From Pythium myriotylum (taxonomy: Eukaryota; Oomycota; Peronosporomycetes; Pythiales; Pythiaceae), in contig JALJCQ010000019.1 of the NCBI GenBank assembly GCA_023091665.1, positions 372,001 through 436,000 on the forward strand: 64,000 nucleotides of DNA, written 5' to 3'. The translations under genes and the position numbers were made by a program. Below, one piece after another: positions 19,689 through 29,910 of this stretch. A model generated the notes under the pieces. It was not told the origin of the DNA. It did no database searches and worked only from the letters and a program-made list of their open reading frames with translations. Numbering within the stretch: the stretch's first letter is position 1; every line of letters begins with the position of its first letter.

Positions 19689-21010
19689 GAACATTATACT
19701 GGCAGTGCTCCGTAAGGAGTACTAGAAGCTACCTGCCGATTATTCCTTTCCCAGATTTTTTATCATAATTTGCGTCTCAAACCTTTTACAAAATGTATGT
19801 GCCAACCAATAAACCTGATGTTGTTCTTAGGATAAATTGATCTTCAAGAGGTAAAATATTCGATCTCAGAGTATAATTATACGATTCATAGAGGTAGGTC
19901 ACTATATATTTTTGTATGGATCGATACGGTACTATGATTAGTTTCAAGAGAGATTTGAGATAAAACTTTTTCGGTAAACGCAGGGTATTAGGTTATGAAG
20001 TTAAAATTTGGCGGCAGCAGGTCAAATTTGGTCGTTGTTTTGCTCATTCGCACACACAAAGCTGGCACAACTGCACTATCGCCGTGAGAATAAGACGTTG
20101 CTACGACAAAGTGATTGTACAACGTATGAGGTAGACATACAACAAACCAAAACTGCTTCTGCAAGGCCCGGATGAAGGAAACGTAGCGCTTCGTCATTGA
20201 TATAGCAGTTCTAGGACTTAAACCTGCTCTCTGTTTGGTCCTCACTACAGGGAGTGCACAGCTATATTGCAGAGTAGCCTCATAGAGGTGGGCTATGCGT
20301 GGAGAGAGGCGAAACGTTCGCTCGAGGTACGTGGCAAGACGCGTGGGAAACGCGATCTCACGCTGGAACGATGAATCGTGACTTGTGGATGCGATGTATA
20401 ACCCCCCTTCGGTGCCATACGAGTGGTGGGTATCTACTTCCGGGGATGGCGTGAAAGTCGAGCCTTGGCCGCCAACTGGAGTACTGCACGACGTACAATG
20501 TAAAACTCCCCTTGAGTAAGGCGAGCGGCGGGTACGACGTGCAGCACTCCAAAGGCAGCTTGTTCTTGGGTGGCGTGAGATGGATCCGTGGAAATGCAAA
20601 GTGAGCTTCCGACCAAGCTTTCCTGTTGGAAGCATCCCAAAGCGAGAGATGCAGTTGAGTGACAGTAGAGAGATGCAGTTGAGTGATGGAGAACAGTCGA
20701 ATACGACCAGGCTATCACTCGCCACTTGGCGGTCCGTGAGTGAATAGAACGTAGTAGCAGCAACGTCGTTGTGATTTTTGAATCGAATGTAGTAGTTGGC
20801 TGGCCAAGGCATTTCGCAAGAATCGACATCGCACATGTCTGGCCTCCACAATCGAACGACACGGAGTTCACACTTGTGCGACCCTCCTCTGACACCTCGT
20901 GAGTCGAGTTCACGAGCGCTCTTTCATTGGTAATTAATCTTTCAGTTTCGTCCAATTACAAAAAAAAGCACTGCCAGTCCCATTCTCTAGCTGAAATAAT
21001 TTATTGGTCA
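19689..21010. other. Interval without recognised genes; short direct repeat
   Basis: A minus-strand frame of 287 codons (19988-20851) shows no domain and atypical composition, and I do not support it as a gene. A 19-bp direct repeat (gagagatgcagttgagtga) occurs at 20644-20662 and 20668-20686. Confidence 0.4.
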
Positions 21011-21059
21011 TTTTTCAATGGTCAGACCCAATAAAATAGTATTGATATTTCGAGCAGCC

Positions 21060-21293
21060 CTGAATGTCGGCCTCTCTTTTGAGCGCCTCCGACTGCTCTG
21101 CTCGTCTACAAGTGCGCGATTGGTGTCACCACCTTCGCGTGTCCAACTGTCCCGCCCGCCCCGACCGGCGCGGACTTGCACCAACCCACACCGCGCGCCT
21201 CACGCCTCACGCTTCGCCCCCTCCTTCAAGGCAACTACCGTCAGTGGCGACCTACACTGTAGACCTGGCGCCAGCGACAAAGCCCCCCCCCCC

Positions 21294-21324
<31 letters not shown>

Positions 21325-21440
21325 GCACACACACACCCTCGTCCCCGTACCCGTACCCGTCCCCTGGATATTCAGTTAGTCGTTCACACAGATGTAACAC
21401 ATGAGACTCCAGCTACTTTCATTGTCATCATTGATGCCTA
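21060..21440 (+). mobile_element. Degenerate LINE 3' end (RNase H tail remnant)
   Basis: One frame reads SARLQVRDWCHHLRVSN, similar to the RNase H region of the LINE copy at 11338-11910 (LAADRLNVREWRHHLRVHN). The 3' part, tcgttcacacagatgtaacacatgagactcc (21373-21403), resembles 11894-11925. Between them is a homopolymer C run. It is a truncated, decayed LINE. Confidence 0.55.
21283..21336. repeat. Poly(C) run followed by an (AC)n microsatellite
   Basis: About 28 consecutive C (21283-21310) are followed by (AC)n to about 21336. The exact length may be unreliable in the assembly. Confidence 0.9.
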
Positions 21441-21639
21441 ATCTGCCACGTTAAGTTGCCGAGCCAAACCGTCACGGCTTGATGGCTGCAAGATATGCGA
21501 GAAAGGAAAGCCCCAGACCTCAGTAGAACATGACTTCCCGCTTTTTTTCCCTCGATCTTCCCCATCGCGAGCTCGCTATTAATAGTCACTGGTCCTTGAA
21601 CCCGCTATCGGTTTCTATATGAGCAGACCAATAGACGTC

Positions 21640-21880
21640 ACTTGAATTGTCAACAATTTTCGGGTCCTCAACGTTGGCAAACGCACACAAGCCACTCGTT
21701 TGTACTTCTTCTTGGACAGACTTATCGAATTCCAACAGATCCATCATTGAATCGCGTGGCTAGTTGCATTTTTTTTTTTACGAGAGACCTGTCTGCTCGC
21801 TCTCTACAGCATCAACTCGCGAATATCACGATGTGATGATGATGATGATGATCATGCGATGAAGTCTATTGACTTCAACT
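21640..21880. repeat. LINE-tail type repeat, inverted copy at 25465-25680
   Basis: Segments such as cgcgtggctagttgcat, gagacctgtctgctcg and the (gat)n stretch with atgcgatgaagtctattga occur again in reverse complement at about 25465-25660. It is repetitive DNA with a trinucleotide tail and no gene. Confidence 0.7.
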
Positions 21881-22818
21881 GATGAGACATTACGATGTGG
21901 TGAAGGTGGACGATGCCGCGCTTCAATGGAGAGTGGGGATTGTGTGGCTTGGAGGCGCTATAGATGATGATGCTGAAGGTGAAGTCTATTGAGCGCAACA
22001 AAAGTACCCTACCAAGAGCTGGGGCCCTGTCCATGCTGAATATGGTAGGCGTGAGGAGAGGCTCGTCTCCGCGCACACTCCAGTCAAGTCCGTCAATTCA
22101 CCAGACGCCCATAGATGTATACCTGCAACGGCTCGCTGCCTCGGATTTACGACGCCGTTGCTTGCCAAGTGATTAATTGTAGTCATGGGACACTAGCGGT
22201 GACCGCCCGCTCCGCGGTCGGAGGGTATATGTTTGGCTGGATAGGAGTAGGGCAATGTCGATGACGGATGAGCGGTAGTATCGAAGAGAATCCTGTGGTC
22301 CATGCTACATTGCTGTTTAGAGCAACGTAGCCCGTGTCTTATACGGTATGGGCAAGGGAAATGATCCACCAGTGAGTGATTATTAGGCGAATCTCGAGAC
22401 GGGGGCATATTAATACGATGGGACCGCTCCGACGCAGTGTGCAAGACATCGAAGTCGATATGCCGATCAGATCCGAGCGAAATTACTGTACTTCCTATTG
22501 CACATCGAAGGCGAAGTGCATGTGCCCGCTCGATCGCCGCGCTCGTTGCTAGCAGTGCGCCACTTGGTGCCCCACGCTCGAATGCCGCTTCGACACCGTT
22601 TTTTAGACTGACACCTTCCTTGCCTCCAGGTTGGAACTCAAGACTTGGCCTCGTGACAATGTGGCTTTCTATCCAATGATATTGAATCATACACGCCTTT
22701 TTGACAAATTGAAAGTCCGTATTTGCGTGACAGCGTGACAGTTTGGCGGCTTCACGGGGACACACGCACTGGCCACAACTTTCTGGTCTAGTTAGTAGTG
22801 ATGTGTTTTCGTTTTTCC
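21881..22818. other. Interval without recognised genes
   Basis: It holds another gaagtctattga motif at 21981 like those at LINE tails. No coding frame is supported. Confidence 0.4.
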
Positions 22819-23070
22819 AGTCGAAGATAAACCCTAGGCAAACAACAAAGAAGAAACAAAACGAATACAAAACATCCAACAAAGCTCACGGTAATAGGCA
22901 TTGAAACTACCGGTTGGGCGTGGAACACCGTATCAGATATTCGCACCCAACACAGATGTGTTAGAAGGAGCCGATTGATTGATGCAGTAATTGTCGAGGT
23001 CGTCTCGTGCTTAGGCAGAAGCTCCCAGACGATTCGAGATGTCTGGCGGCGAATCCTTATCACCACGACC

Positions 23071-24063
23071 TTAACGGAGAGAGATCGGAACGGTCTTGGC
23101 GTTGCTCGCACCCTTGTTCACACACGGGTAGTTCGTCTCCTTCGGGCACTGCACAGCCTCACCGACGACGCCCTTGCCCAGGTGCTCAAAGCAGAAGTTG
23201 ACGTACCACAACTGCGGCTTCTTCGGCACACAGCCGAAAGTCACGTCGTAACCGAGCGCCGTGTGGAGACCACCGATCGTCAGCGACTTGGCCGTCTTCA
23301 TGTTGAGCGCGCGCGCCTTGGCGTTCATCTGGTTGCCGAACGCGACAGCTTGCTTGAAGTAGTGCGCCTGCGTGAGACCGGAGCACTTGCCGTGTTTGTT
23401 GTACTCGTGCTGGTAGAAGTCGGGTGTTTTGTTGGAGACACCACGACCGGGGAAGATGACTTGGTCAGCCTTGCTGGGTGTGCCCGACTTGTCGCCAGGC
23501 AGGAGGTCCACAAAGTATTTGGAGGCGCCCGCGGCATGCACCTTGCCTTTTCCCTTGGTGTTGCCTGTGGCGGCAAAGTCCAGCGGTGGCACATACGCCG
23601 CGCCAGCGCACTTGTCTTTCAAGCCGTCGGGACCAGCATCGTGTAGATTGTTCTTGGACTTGAACGCGTCCGAGTAGCTCGGCCAGAGACCATGCACGAC
23701 GAACTGCGTCTCCCACGCCGCCGGTGGGCTGTTGGCCGAGTTGCAGAGAGGGATGTTGGAGGAGCCACCACTAGCAGCGCAGTGGCCCGGCCACCAGAAC
23801 ATCTGGAGCATGTAGATATCGAATTTGGGGTTTGCCTGGAGCTGGCGCTCGAAGATGTGCTGCGGGACGGTGAAGTTGAAGGGTCGGTCGTGGATTTCGA
23901 CGTTGTCTTCAGCGTTGTCTTCAGCGTTGTCTTCTGCGTTATCTTCGGCGTGAAACTCGCGGTTAGCAGCGTCAGCGTCTAGGGTGTTCTCGTCGTCGAA
24001 TGATTGGGCGGAGACCATGGCAGCAGCGAGCAGGCCGAGCGTGAGCGTGGATCGGAAGAGCAT
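23071..24063 (-). CDS. Secreted ribonuclease T2 (pair 2, left copy)
   Basis: The 330-residue protein starts at ATG 24063, which opens the signal peptide MLFRSTLTLGLLAAAMVSAQ and follows the core promoter at 24126-24140. It has four AEDN repeats (pair 1 has three), CAS I HGLWPSY, CAS II HEYNKHGKC with all catalytic residues, and the C-terminal QLWYVNFCFEH block. The linker between the CAS motifs is shorter than in pair 1 (FAATGNTKGKGKVHAAGASKY). Its role is as for pair 1. The protein is identical to that of 26737-27729 and differs from pair 1 at many positions. Confidence 0.93.
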   Translation of the reverse strand: MLFRSTLTLGLLAAAMVSAQSFDDENTLDADAANREFHAEDNAEDNAEDNAEDNVEIHDRPFNFTVPQHIFERQLQANPKFDIYMLQMFWWPGHCAASGGSSNIPLCNSANSPPAAWETQFVVHGLWPSYSDAFKSKNNLHDAGPDGLKDKCAGAAYVPPLDFAATGNTKGKGKVHAAGASKYFVDLLPGDKSGTPSKADQVIFPGRGVSNKTPDFYQHEYNKHGKCSGLTQAHYFKQAVAFGNQMNAKARALNMKTAKSLTIGGLHTALGYDVTFGCVPKKPQLWYVNFCFEHLGKGVVGEAVQCPKETNYPCVNKGASNAKTVPISLR

Positions 24064-24125
24064 GTTTCTCGGAGAGTAGGTGGTGGTGGAGTGGTCGGTT
24101 GGTTGTTGCTTGAGGGTTGGATAGC

Positions 24126-24140
24126 AGATTGCCGAATGAG
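24126..24140 (-). promoter_or_regulatory. Core promoter of RNase T2 pair 2, left
   Basis: The minus strand reads CTCATTCGGCAATCT, an Inr with a one-base variant of the flanking region compared with pair 1. Confidence 0.65.
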
Positions 24141-24757
24141 ATGTTGCTACTACGAGCTGTCGGGTTATGCCTCTGGTCTCGTGACACACTGATCGCTCTT
24201 TTGGATCCGAGATGACTAGCCAAGAAGATGGGACATTGATGCGTTGGATGCGTGGTCTGTGCTATCGGACGTATTGAGGGGGTTTTCATCTCGTTTATCG
24301 GACATTAACGTGCTATCGCATGTGCGATCCTAAGACACCTACCATCCTACGACATTTGCAATCCCATCATCTTTAAGTGAGGCACGAGTTGCGCGCTTCT
24401 CGCATAACTGGACAATACGGTTGCCCCGAGTCGTGGGTTCCATCCACACCATCAACTTCAAACATCCATCAACTCGTCACAGACGACAGAGGCCTGGGAG
24501 GCCGGGTGGGTCCTTGATGCCTTCACCACACAGTACACGGAGGCTTTGTGTACTTGATCGTATTGATCCGCATATGGTTGCCACTTCTGTTTAGCTGATG
24601 ACAGCGATCAGCAGTGCTGACCACCAACGCTTCCATCAGTGGATGGAGAAGTTGATCCTGGTCTCACCTCAACAAGGGCGACGGCTACATGACTTCCACC
24701 AGGTTCTGGCGATGTCGATAAACGTGCACATACGAGAAGCTTCACACGAATCAAATC

Positions 24758-26042
24758 AAATGAAAAGCAAGCATAGTCGTGATGCCCGATCAGTTGATGT
24801 CAATAGACTTCATTGCATGATCATCATCATCATCACATTAGGGGGACTCAAAATCTTCTGATCGGTAGTGGTGGTGAAGCGATTTCTGGTGAGAGCCTGT
24901 TTATGTGCACATACTTTTATCCAATCAAATGCATCGAAGGTTGACCATGCCATTTGGCGCGAAGTTCGGCAACATGCCGCGTGGAAGCGAGCGCTCCGAC
25001 GCAAAACGCGGGTGCGAGAAGATTATTCGGCTCTATCTACATGACACGCTAACTCGCATCCGCCTCTCCCTACACGCTCTCACCTGTGCGGCATGTGTAG
25101 TCCACGGCGCTCTTCCGCTCTAGGTCGCCGATTTTGCTGCGTACATCGTTCGCCTCTCGATGAGTGAGGCCGTGCTTGTGAAGCATGCGGTTCTGCTTTC
25201 AACCCCTCCACTTGACGTAATTTCCTTGCACAGTCAGCCAGTCGAGCAGGACCGCCATCGGTGTCCTGCCGCCCGGCACGACGGCGTCGGCCTCCCAGAG
25301 CTTCTTCTCCCCGCCCACCACCATACCAAAAAAGTTCACCAAGAAAGAAGCTGGTGGAGGTCATTGATGATGGAGAGAATTTTCGGCCAATCACCAAACG
25401 CAAAATTTTGCAAAAAAAGGACTGCCTTCATCACCATCAACCATCAAAAGATTTTGAGTCCCCCTAATAGACTTCATTGCATGATGATGATCATCATCAC
25501 ATTGTGATGTTCGCGAGTTGATACTGTACAGAACGAGCAGACAGGTCTCTCGTAAAAATGCAACTAGCCACGCGATTCAATGATGGATCTTTTGGAATGG
25601 AATTCGATACGTCTGTCCAAGAAGAAGTACAAATGAGTGGCTTGTGTGATTTTGTTATGTTGAGGATCTGAGATGATGGCTGCTTCCAACTGTCACGTGA
25701 AGTCGATGCCAGACGTCAAGACTTGAAGGCTGCAAGATGTGTTACAAAGGAAAACCCCAAACCCCAGTAGAAGTATGATTTACCACAGAAACAGTAAGAT
25801 TCTTTTTTCTTCTTCTGTGCAACATTCCCGGATGCAGCCGCTATATTCGATTCACGCAACAGTCGTCGTGCAAGATCGAGGATAGTCAGTGTCTCCGCTG
25901 GTTGGAGCTATTCTGGCAGACCAAGATTGACTCTTCCCCAACAGTTATCCATATACTCCAGCGTCTGCCTCATTGCAAGCTGGCTGCACTTCTCTATCCG
26001 CAGCCTTCCGTGCAATGCTCGGCATTACGTTTGTTTTGAATC
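24758..26042. other. Spacer of inverted duplication 2, made of LINE-tail debris
   Basis: The motif aatagacttcattgcatgat followed by (atc)n-type repeats occurs at about 24802 and 25467 in the same orientation. A 20-bp inverted pair (gggggactcaaaatctt and its complement) lies at about 24841-24858 / 25446-25463. The segment 25465-25680 is the inverted copy of 21640-21880. A short frame near 25125 (ADFAAYIVRLSMS) recalls the RNase H end of the LINEs. There is no functional gene. Confidence 0.6.
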
Positions 26043-26659
26043 AATTTGATTCGTGTGAAGCTTCTCGTATGTGCACGTTTATCGACATCGCCAGAACCTG
26101 GTGGAAGTCATGTAGCCGTCGCCCTTGTTGAGGTGAGACCAGGATCAACTTCTCCATCCACTGATGGAAGCGTTGGTGGTCAGCACTGCTGATCGCTGTC
26201 ATCAGCTAAACAGAAGTGGCAACCATATGCGGATCAATACGATCAAGTACACAAAGCCTCCGTGTACTGTGTGGTGAAGGCATCAAGGACCCACCCGGCC
26301 TCCCAGGCCTCTGTCGTCTGTGACGAGTTGATGGATGTTTGAAGTTGATGGTGTGGATGGAACCCACGACTCGGGGCAACCGTATTGTCCAGTTATGCGA
26401 GAAGCGCGCAACTCGTGCCTCACTTAAAGATGATGGGATTGCAAATGTCGTAGGATGGTAGGTGTCTTAGGATCGCACATGCGATAGCACGTTAATGTCC
26501 GATAAACGAGATGAAAACCCCCTCAATACGTCCGATAGCACAGACCACGCATCCAACGCATCAATGTCCCATCTTCTTGGCTAGTCATCTCGGATCCAAA
26601 AGAGCGATCAGTGTGTCACGAGACCAGAGGCATAACCCGACAGCTCGTAGTAGCAACAT

Positions 26660-26674
26660 CTCATTCGGCAATCT
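26660..26674 (+). promoter_or_regulatory. Core promoter of RNase T2 pair 2, right
   Basis: CTCATTCGGCAATCT lies 63 bases before ATG 26737 and is the mirror of 24126-24140. Confidence 0.65.
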
Positions 26675-26736
26675 GCTATCCAACCCTCAAGCAACAACCA
26701 ACCGACCACTCCACCACCACCTACTCTCCGAGAAAC

Positions 26737-27729
26737 ATGCTCTTCCGATCCACGCTCACGCTCGGCCTGCTCGCTGCTGCCATGGTCTCCGCCCAATCAT
26801 TCGACGACGAGAACACCCTAGACGCTGACGCTGCTAACCGCGAGTTTCACGCCGAAGATAACGCAGAAGACAACGCTGAAGACAACGCTGAAGACAACGT
26901 CGAAATCCACGACCGACCCTTCAACTTCACCGTCCCGCAGCACATCTTCGAGCGCCAGCTCCAGGCAAACCCCAAATTCGATATCTACATGCTCCAGATG
27001 TTCTGGTGGCCGGGCCACTGCGCTGCTAGTGGTGGCTCCTCCAACATCCCTCTCTGCAACTCGGCCAACAGCCCACCGGCGGCGTGGGAGACGCAGTTCG
27101 TCGTGCATGGTCTCTGGCCGAGCTACTCGGACGCGTTCAAGTCCAAGAACAATCTACACGATGCTGGTCCCGACGGCTTGAAAGACAAGTGCGCTGGCGC
27201 GGCGTATGTGCCACCGCTGGACTTTGCCGCCACAGGCAACACCAAGGGAAAAGGCAAGGTGCATGCCGCGGGCGCCTCCAAATACTTTGTGGACCTCCTG
27301 CCTGGCGACAAGTCGGGCACACCCAGCAAGGCTGACCAAGTCATCTTCCCCGGTCGTGGTGTCTCCAACAAAACACCCGACTTCTACCAGCACGAGTACA
27401 ACAAACACGGCAAGTGCTCCGGTCTCACGCAGGCGCACTACTTCAAGCAAGCTGTCGCGTTCGGCAACCAGATGAACGCCAAGGCGCGCGCGCTCAACAT
27501 GAAGACGGCCAAGTCGCTGACGATCGGTGGTCTCCACACGGCGCTCGGTTACGACGTGACTTTCGGCTGTGTGCCGAAGAAGCCGCAGTTGTGGTACGTC
27601 AACTTCTGCTTTGAGCACCTGGGCAAGGGCGTCGTCGGTGAGGCTGTGCAGTGCCCGAAGGAGACGAACTACCCGTGTGTGAACAAGGGTGCGAGCAACG
27701 CCAAGACCGTTCCGATCTCTCTCCGTTAA
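26737..27729 (+). CDS. Secreted ribonuclease T2 (pair 2, right copy)
   Basis: The 330-residue protein is identical to the product of 23071-24063: signal peptide, four AEDN repeats, CAS I HGLWPSY, CAS II HEYNKHGKC, and conserved cysteines including CP...YPC near the C-terminus. The start is chosen by the signal peptide and the promoter spacing; upstream in-frame codons from 26611 belong to the leader. The divergent pair has start codons 2.67 kb apart. It is likely an active secreted acid RNase. Confidence 0.93.
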   Translation: MLFRSTLTLGLLAAAMVSAQSFDDENTLDADAANREFHAEDNAEDNAEDNAEDNVEIHDRPFNFTVPQHIFERQLQANPKFDIYMLQMFWWPGHCAASGGSSNIPLCNSANSPPAAWETQFVVHGLWPSYSDAFKSKNNLHDAGPDGLKDKCAGAAYVPPLDFAATGNTKGKGKVHAAGASKYFVDLLPGDKSGTPSKADQVIFPGRGVSNKTPDFYQHEYNKHGKCSGLTQAHYFKQAVAFGNQMNAKARALNMKTAKSLTIGGLHTALGYDVTFGCVPKKPQLWYVNFCFEHLGKGVVGEAVQCPKETNYPCVNKGASNAKTVPISLR

Positions 27730-28139
27730 GGTCGTGGTGATAAGGATTCGCCGCCAGACATCTCGAATCGTCTGGGAGCTTCTGCCTAAGCACGAGACGA
27801 CCTCGACAATTACTGCATCAATCAATCGGCTCCTTCTAACACATCTGTGTTGGGTGCGAATATCTGATACGGTGTTCCACGCCCAACCGGTAGTTTCAAT
27901 GCCTATTACCGTGAGCTTTGTTGGATGTTTTGTATTCGTTTTGTTTCTTCTTTGTTGTTTGCCTAGGGTTTATCTTCGACTCCCTTGAGCCAAAGAAAAT
28001 CATATCCAGCTATACATGCAAGCACGCGGTCTCGCCGTGGTCATAGGAGATTTTCCAATCGAAGTTTCCACCTCTGAAGTCTTCAACATACGAGAACAAC
28101 CTCCGCGCCAAACAAGTGGCGCGGGAAACGTAGCAATTG

Positions 28140-29648
28140 TCAATAAATGAACTGACACCAAAATACGAGAAGGATTAGAGTGTGTGGTAGTACACGGCCC
28201 ACACCGGATTGAAGCATCGGCGATGCCTTTTCTTCTCCAGATCGTTCAGAGGACGCTGTCGACTTCGGCCTCTCGAGCACAGGAAATCCAAACGTCGGTG
28301 GCGCCTTCACGCAGCCCTTCGCCTCGGTCGTACACAAGCGGCAGATCTGCGCATACGTCTCCCGCTTGCATCCAAACTCAGCAGTTGAGCCGCACTCGCG
28401 CACAGTCTCGTAGCATGGTGGATTCTGGGCGGTCAACTCATCGATCATTGGCAACGGTTGCATCTTTTCACGAAGTCGAAAGTATATCTGGGAGGAGCTA
28501 CCGTCCGGGCTGGCCAGTTTCTGATACGCTGCGATCATTTGCTGCGTTCGACGAGCGTTGGCCTCGGGATCGAGAGGAAACTCCCAGAATGGAAGCGTCT
28601 TGAACACGTAGCCGAAGCGGTCATACGCCGCAAACTCGACGTTCCCGGCCCCGCAGAACTCGCTAAAGTTAGCGTATGGGCTACCTGTGGCTTTGTTGAC
28701 CATGCTGGTAATGCCCACGAGGTCGTCAAGCGGGAGGAAACCGAGGATGTTGTAGGTGTACGTGCATGCGACGCCGTCGGGTAGCTTTCCTGGTGGGCAA
28801 AGTCCTCTCATTGTCTGCAAACGGCACGTGTGTGTCTTCGCGGACCACGGCTGAAGTGGACATGAATTTGGGAACGAAAACCAGTACGCGTCCTTGTAGA
28901 CACCTCGCATCTCTTGGTCTTTCGAGGTTGCGCCCACGAATGGACCAACACGCGCGCTTCCTTGATTGCCGTTGAACTGGTAGCACGCCTCAGGGAACTT
29001 GTCTTCCCCGAGAGTTGACGTAAGAGGTGAGCAACGCCCGTGATCCATGGACACAAATGGCCCGTACTCAGGAATGGTGGTATTGTCGTCTTTGTACATC
29101 GCAATCGAGGTGTTTGGCTGCGCGATGAGCAGTTCGTAGAACACGATGAACTGAATGTCGTTCTTTCGATGACATCGCGTTGTCACAGTCCTTCCAAACT
29201 GGTTTACTACTTCGGTGTGCAAAAACATCACGATTCCTTCCATGCTTGCTGTAGTCACAGTGTCCATCGCTGCTGTGAAGCCCTTCACGCTAGTGTTGAC
29301 ATCGATTCGCGAGCCGAGACCGGAGATGAAGCGGCTGTAGATGCTGTCGTAGACGGGCATGTCGGCTACTGCCCGAGCATGGATAACGCGCACGGGTCTC
29401 ATGTGGTACTCGCTCGAAGGGTGCGCGTAAGGCTTGAGTCTATTCTGGAAACCCGGCTTCGCAGTCGCAAGTTCTTGCAGTGTGTACACATCTTCGCTCG
29501 TGTCCTCGACGAGCTCGTTGGTGTCGGCTGCAAACGACGCGTCGGTCGTGAAGATGCCTGGCGGCGGCTCTACATACACGCGCGAGTCGTTCTGCGCGTG
29601 CGTCACGAGGGCTAGCAGTGCCAAGAGCGAGCAGAAGATGAGATGCAT
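28140..29648 (-). CDS. Secreted, probably GPI-anchored oomycete protein (family member 1)
   Basis: The 502-residue protein starts at ATG 29648, which opens a signal peptide (MHLIFCSLLALLALVTHAQN); an ATG 15 codons upstream is in frame but would spoil it. The body is Cys-rich with blocks shared with two other proteins in this window: YHMRPVRVIHARA (near residue 80), YGPFVSMDHGRCSP, WFSFPNSCPL, LGFLPLDDLVGITSM, NPPCYETVRECG. The C-terminus has a Ser-rich stretch and a hydrophobic tail (VLPHTLILLVFWCQFIY), as in GPI-anchored proteins. N-glycosylation sites (NTS, NTT, NFS) are present. I do not recognise a named family; it should be at the outer cell surface. Confidence 0.8.
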   Translation of the reverse strand: MHLIFCSLLALLALVTHAQNDSRVYVEPPPGIFTTDASFAADTNELVEDTSEDVYTLQELATAKPGFQNRLKPYAHPSSEYHMRPVRVIHARAVADMPVYDSIYSRFISGLGSRIDVNTSVKGFTAAMDTVTTASMEGIVMFLHTEVVNQFGRTVTTRCHRKNDIQFIVFYELLIAQPNTSIAMYKDDNTTIPEYGPFVSMDHGRCSPLTSTLGEDKFPEACYQFNGNQGSARVGPFVGATSKDQEMRGVYKDAYWFSFPNSCPLQPWSAKTHTCRLQTMRGLCPPGKLPDGVACTYTYNILGFLPLDDLVGITSMVNKATGSPYANFSEFCGAGNVEFAAYDRFGYVFKTLPFWEFPLDPEANARRTQQMIAAYQKLASPDGSSSQIYFRLREKMQPLPMIDELTAQNPPCYETVRECGSTAEFGCKRETYAQICRLCTTEAKGCVKAPPTFGFPVLERPKSTASSERSGEEKASPMLQSGVGRVLPHTLILLVFWCQFIY

Positions 29649-29910
29649 GTAGGTCGTGTGTCGTCTCTTTCTTGGAGTGTACAGTGTGATCAAACACGGC
29701 GAGATCGGTCACCCAGATTGCACTTTCTCAAACAAGAACATATGCGACGTGTGACGTCCAAGTCGTATCCACCAATCCAAGGTGTTTATTTGTGGATCCA
29801 CCCACGTGCTGTCCACTAAAATGGCTACATCGAATACAAGAAAAAACAAGAAATGAAATGCAACCCACTGCCTCACACGAGGTAGTCGTGGTGCATGTGG
29901 GACCGGTATC

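Larger units (their letters stand above)
22819..24757. repeat. Left arm of inverted duplication 2
   Basis: The 1939-bp arm is the reverse complement of 26043-27981 (matching positions sum to 50800). Everywhere I compared, including gene, leader and flanks, the arms agree. Similarity ends abruptly at agtcgaagata (outer) and cgaatcaaat (inner). Confidence 0.92.
26043..27981. repeat. Right arm of inverted duplication 2
   Basis: This is the mirror of 22819-24757. The arm includes the RNase T2 gene, about 690 bases upstream and 250 bases downstream of it. Confidence 0.92.

Noticed and set aside
19988..20851. 287-codon minus-strand frame
   Set aside because: No domain, signal peptide or promoter; atypical composition. 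The surroundings are transposon debris.
21283..21336. C-run plus (AC)n as a regulatory or G-quadruplex element
   Set aside because: It is simple-sequence DNA inside a dead LINE remnant; nothing links it to a gene.
10822..27981. The inverted duplications as assembly artefacts
   Set aside because: Not excluded, but the arms are separated by unique 1.2-1.3 kb spacers, pair 1 has one-sided insertions and small indels, and the two pairs differ from each other. All of this is unlike a simple fold-back read artefact.
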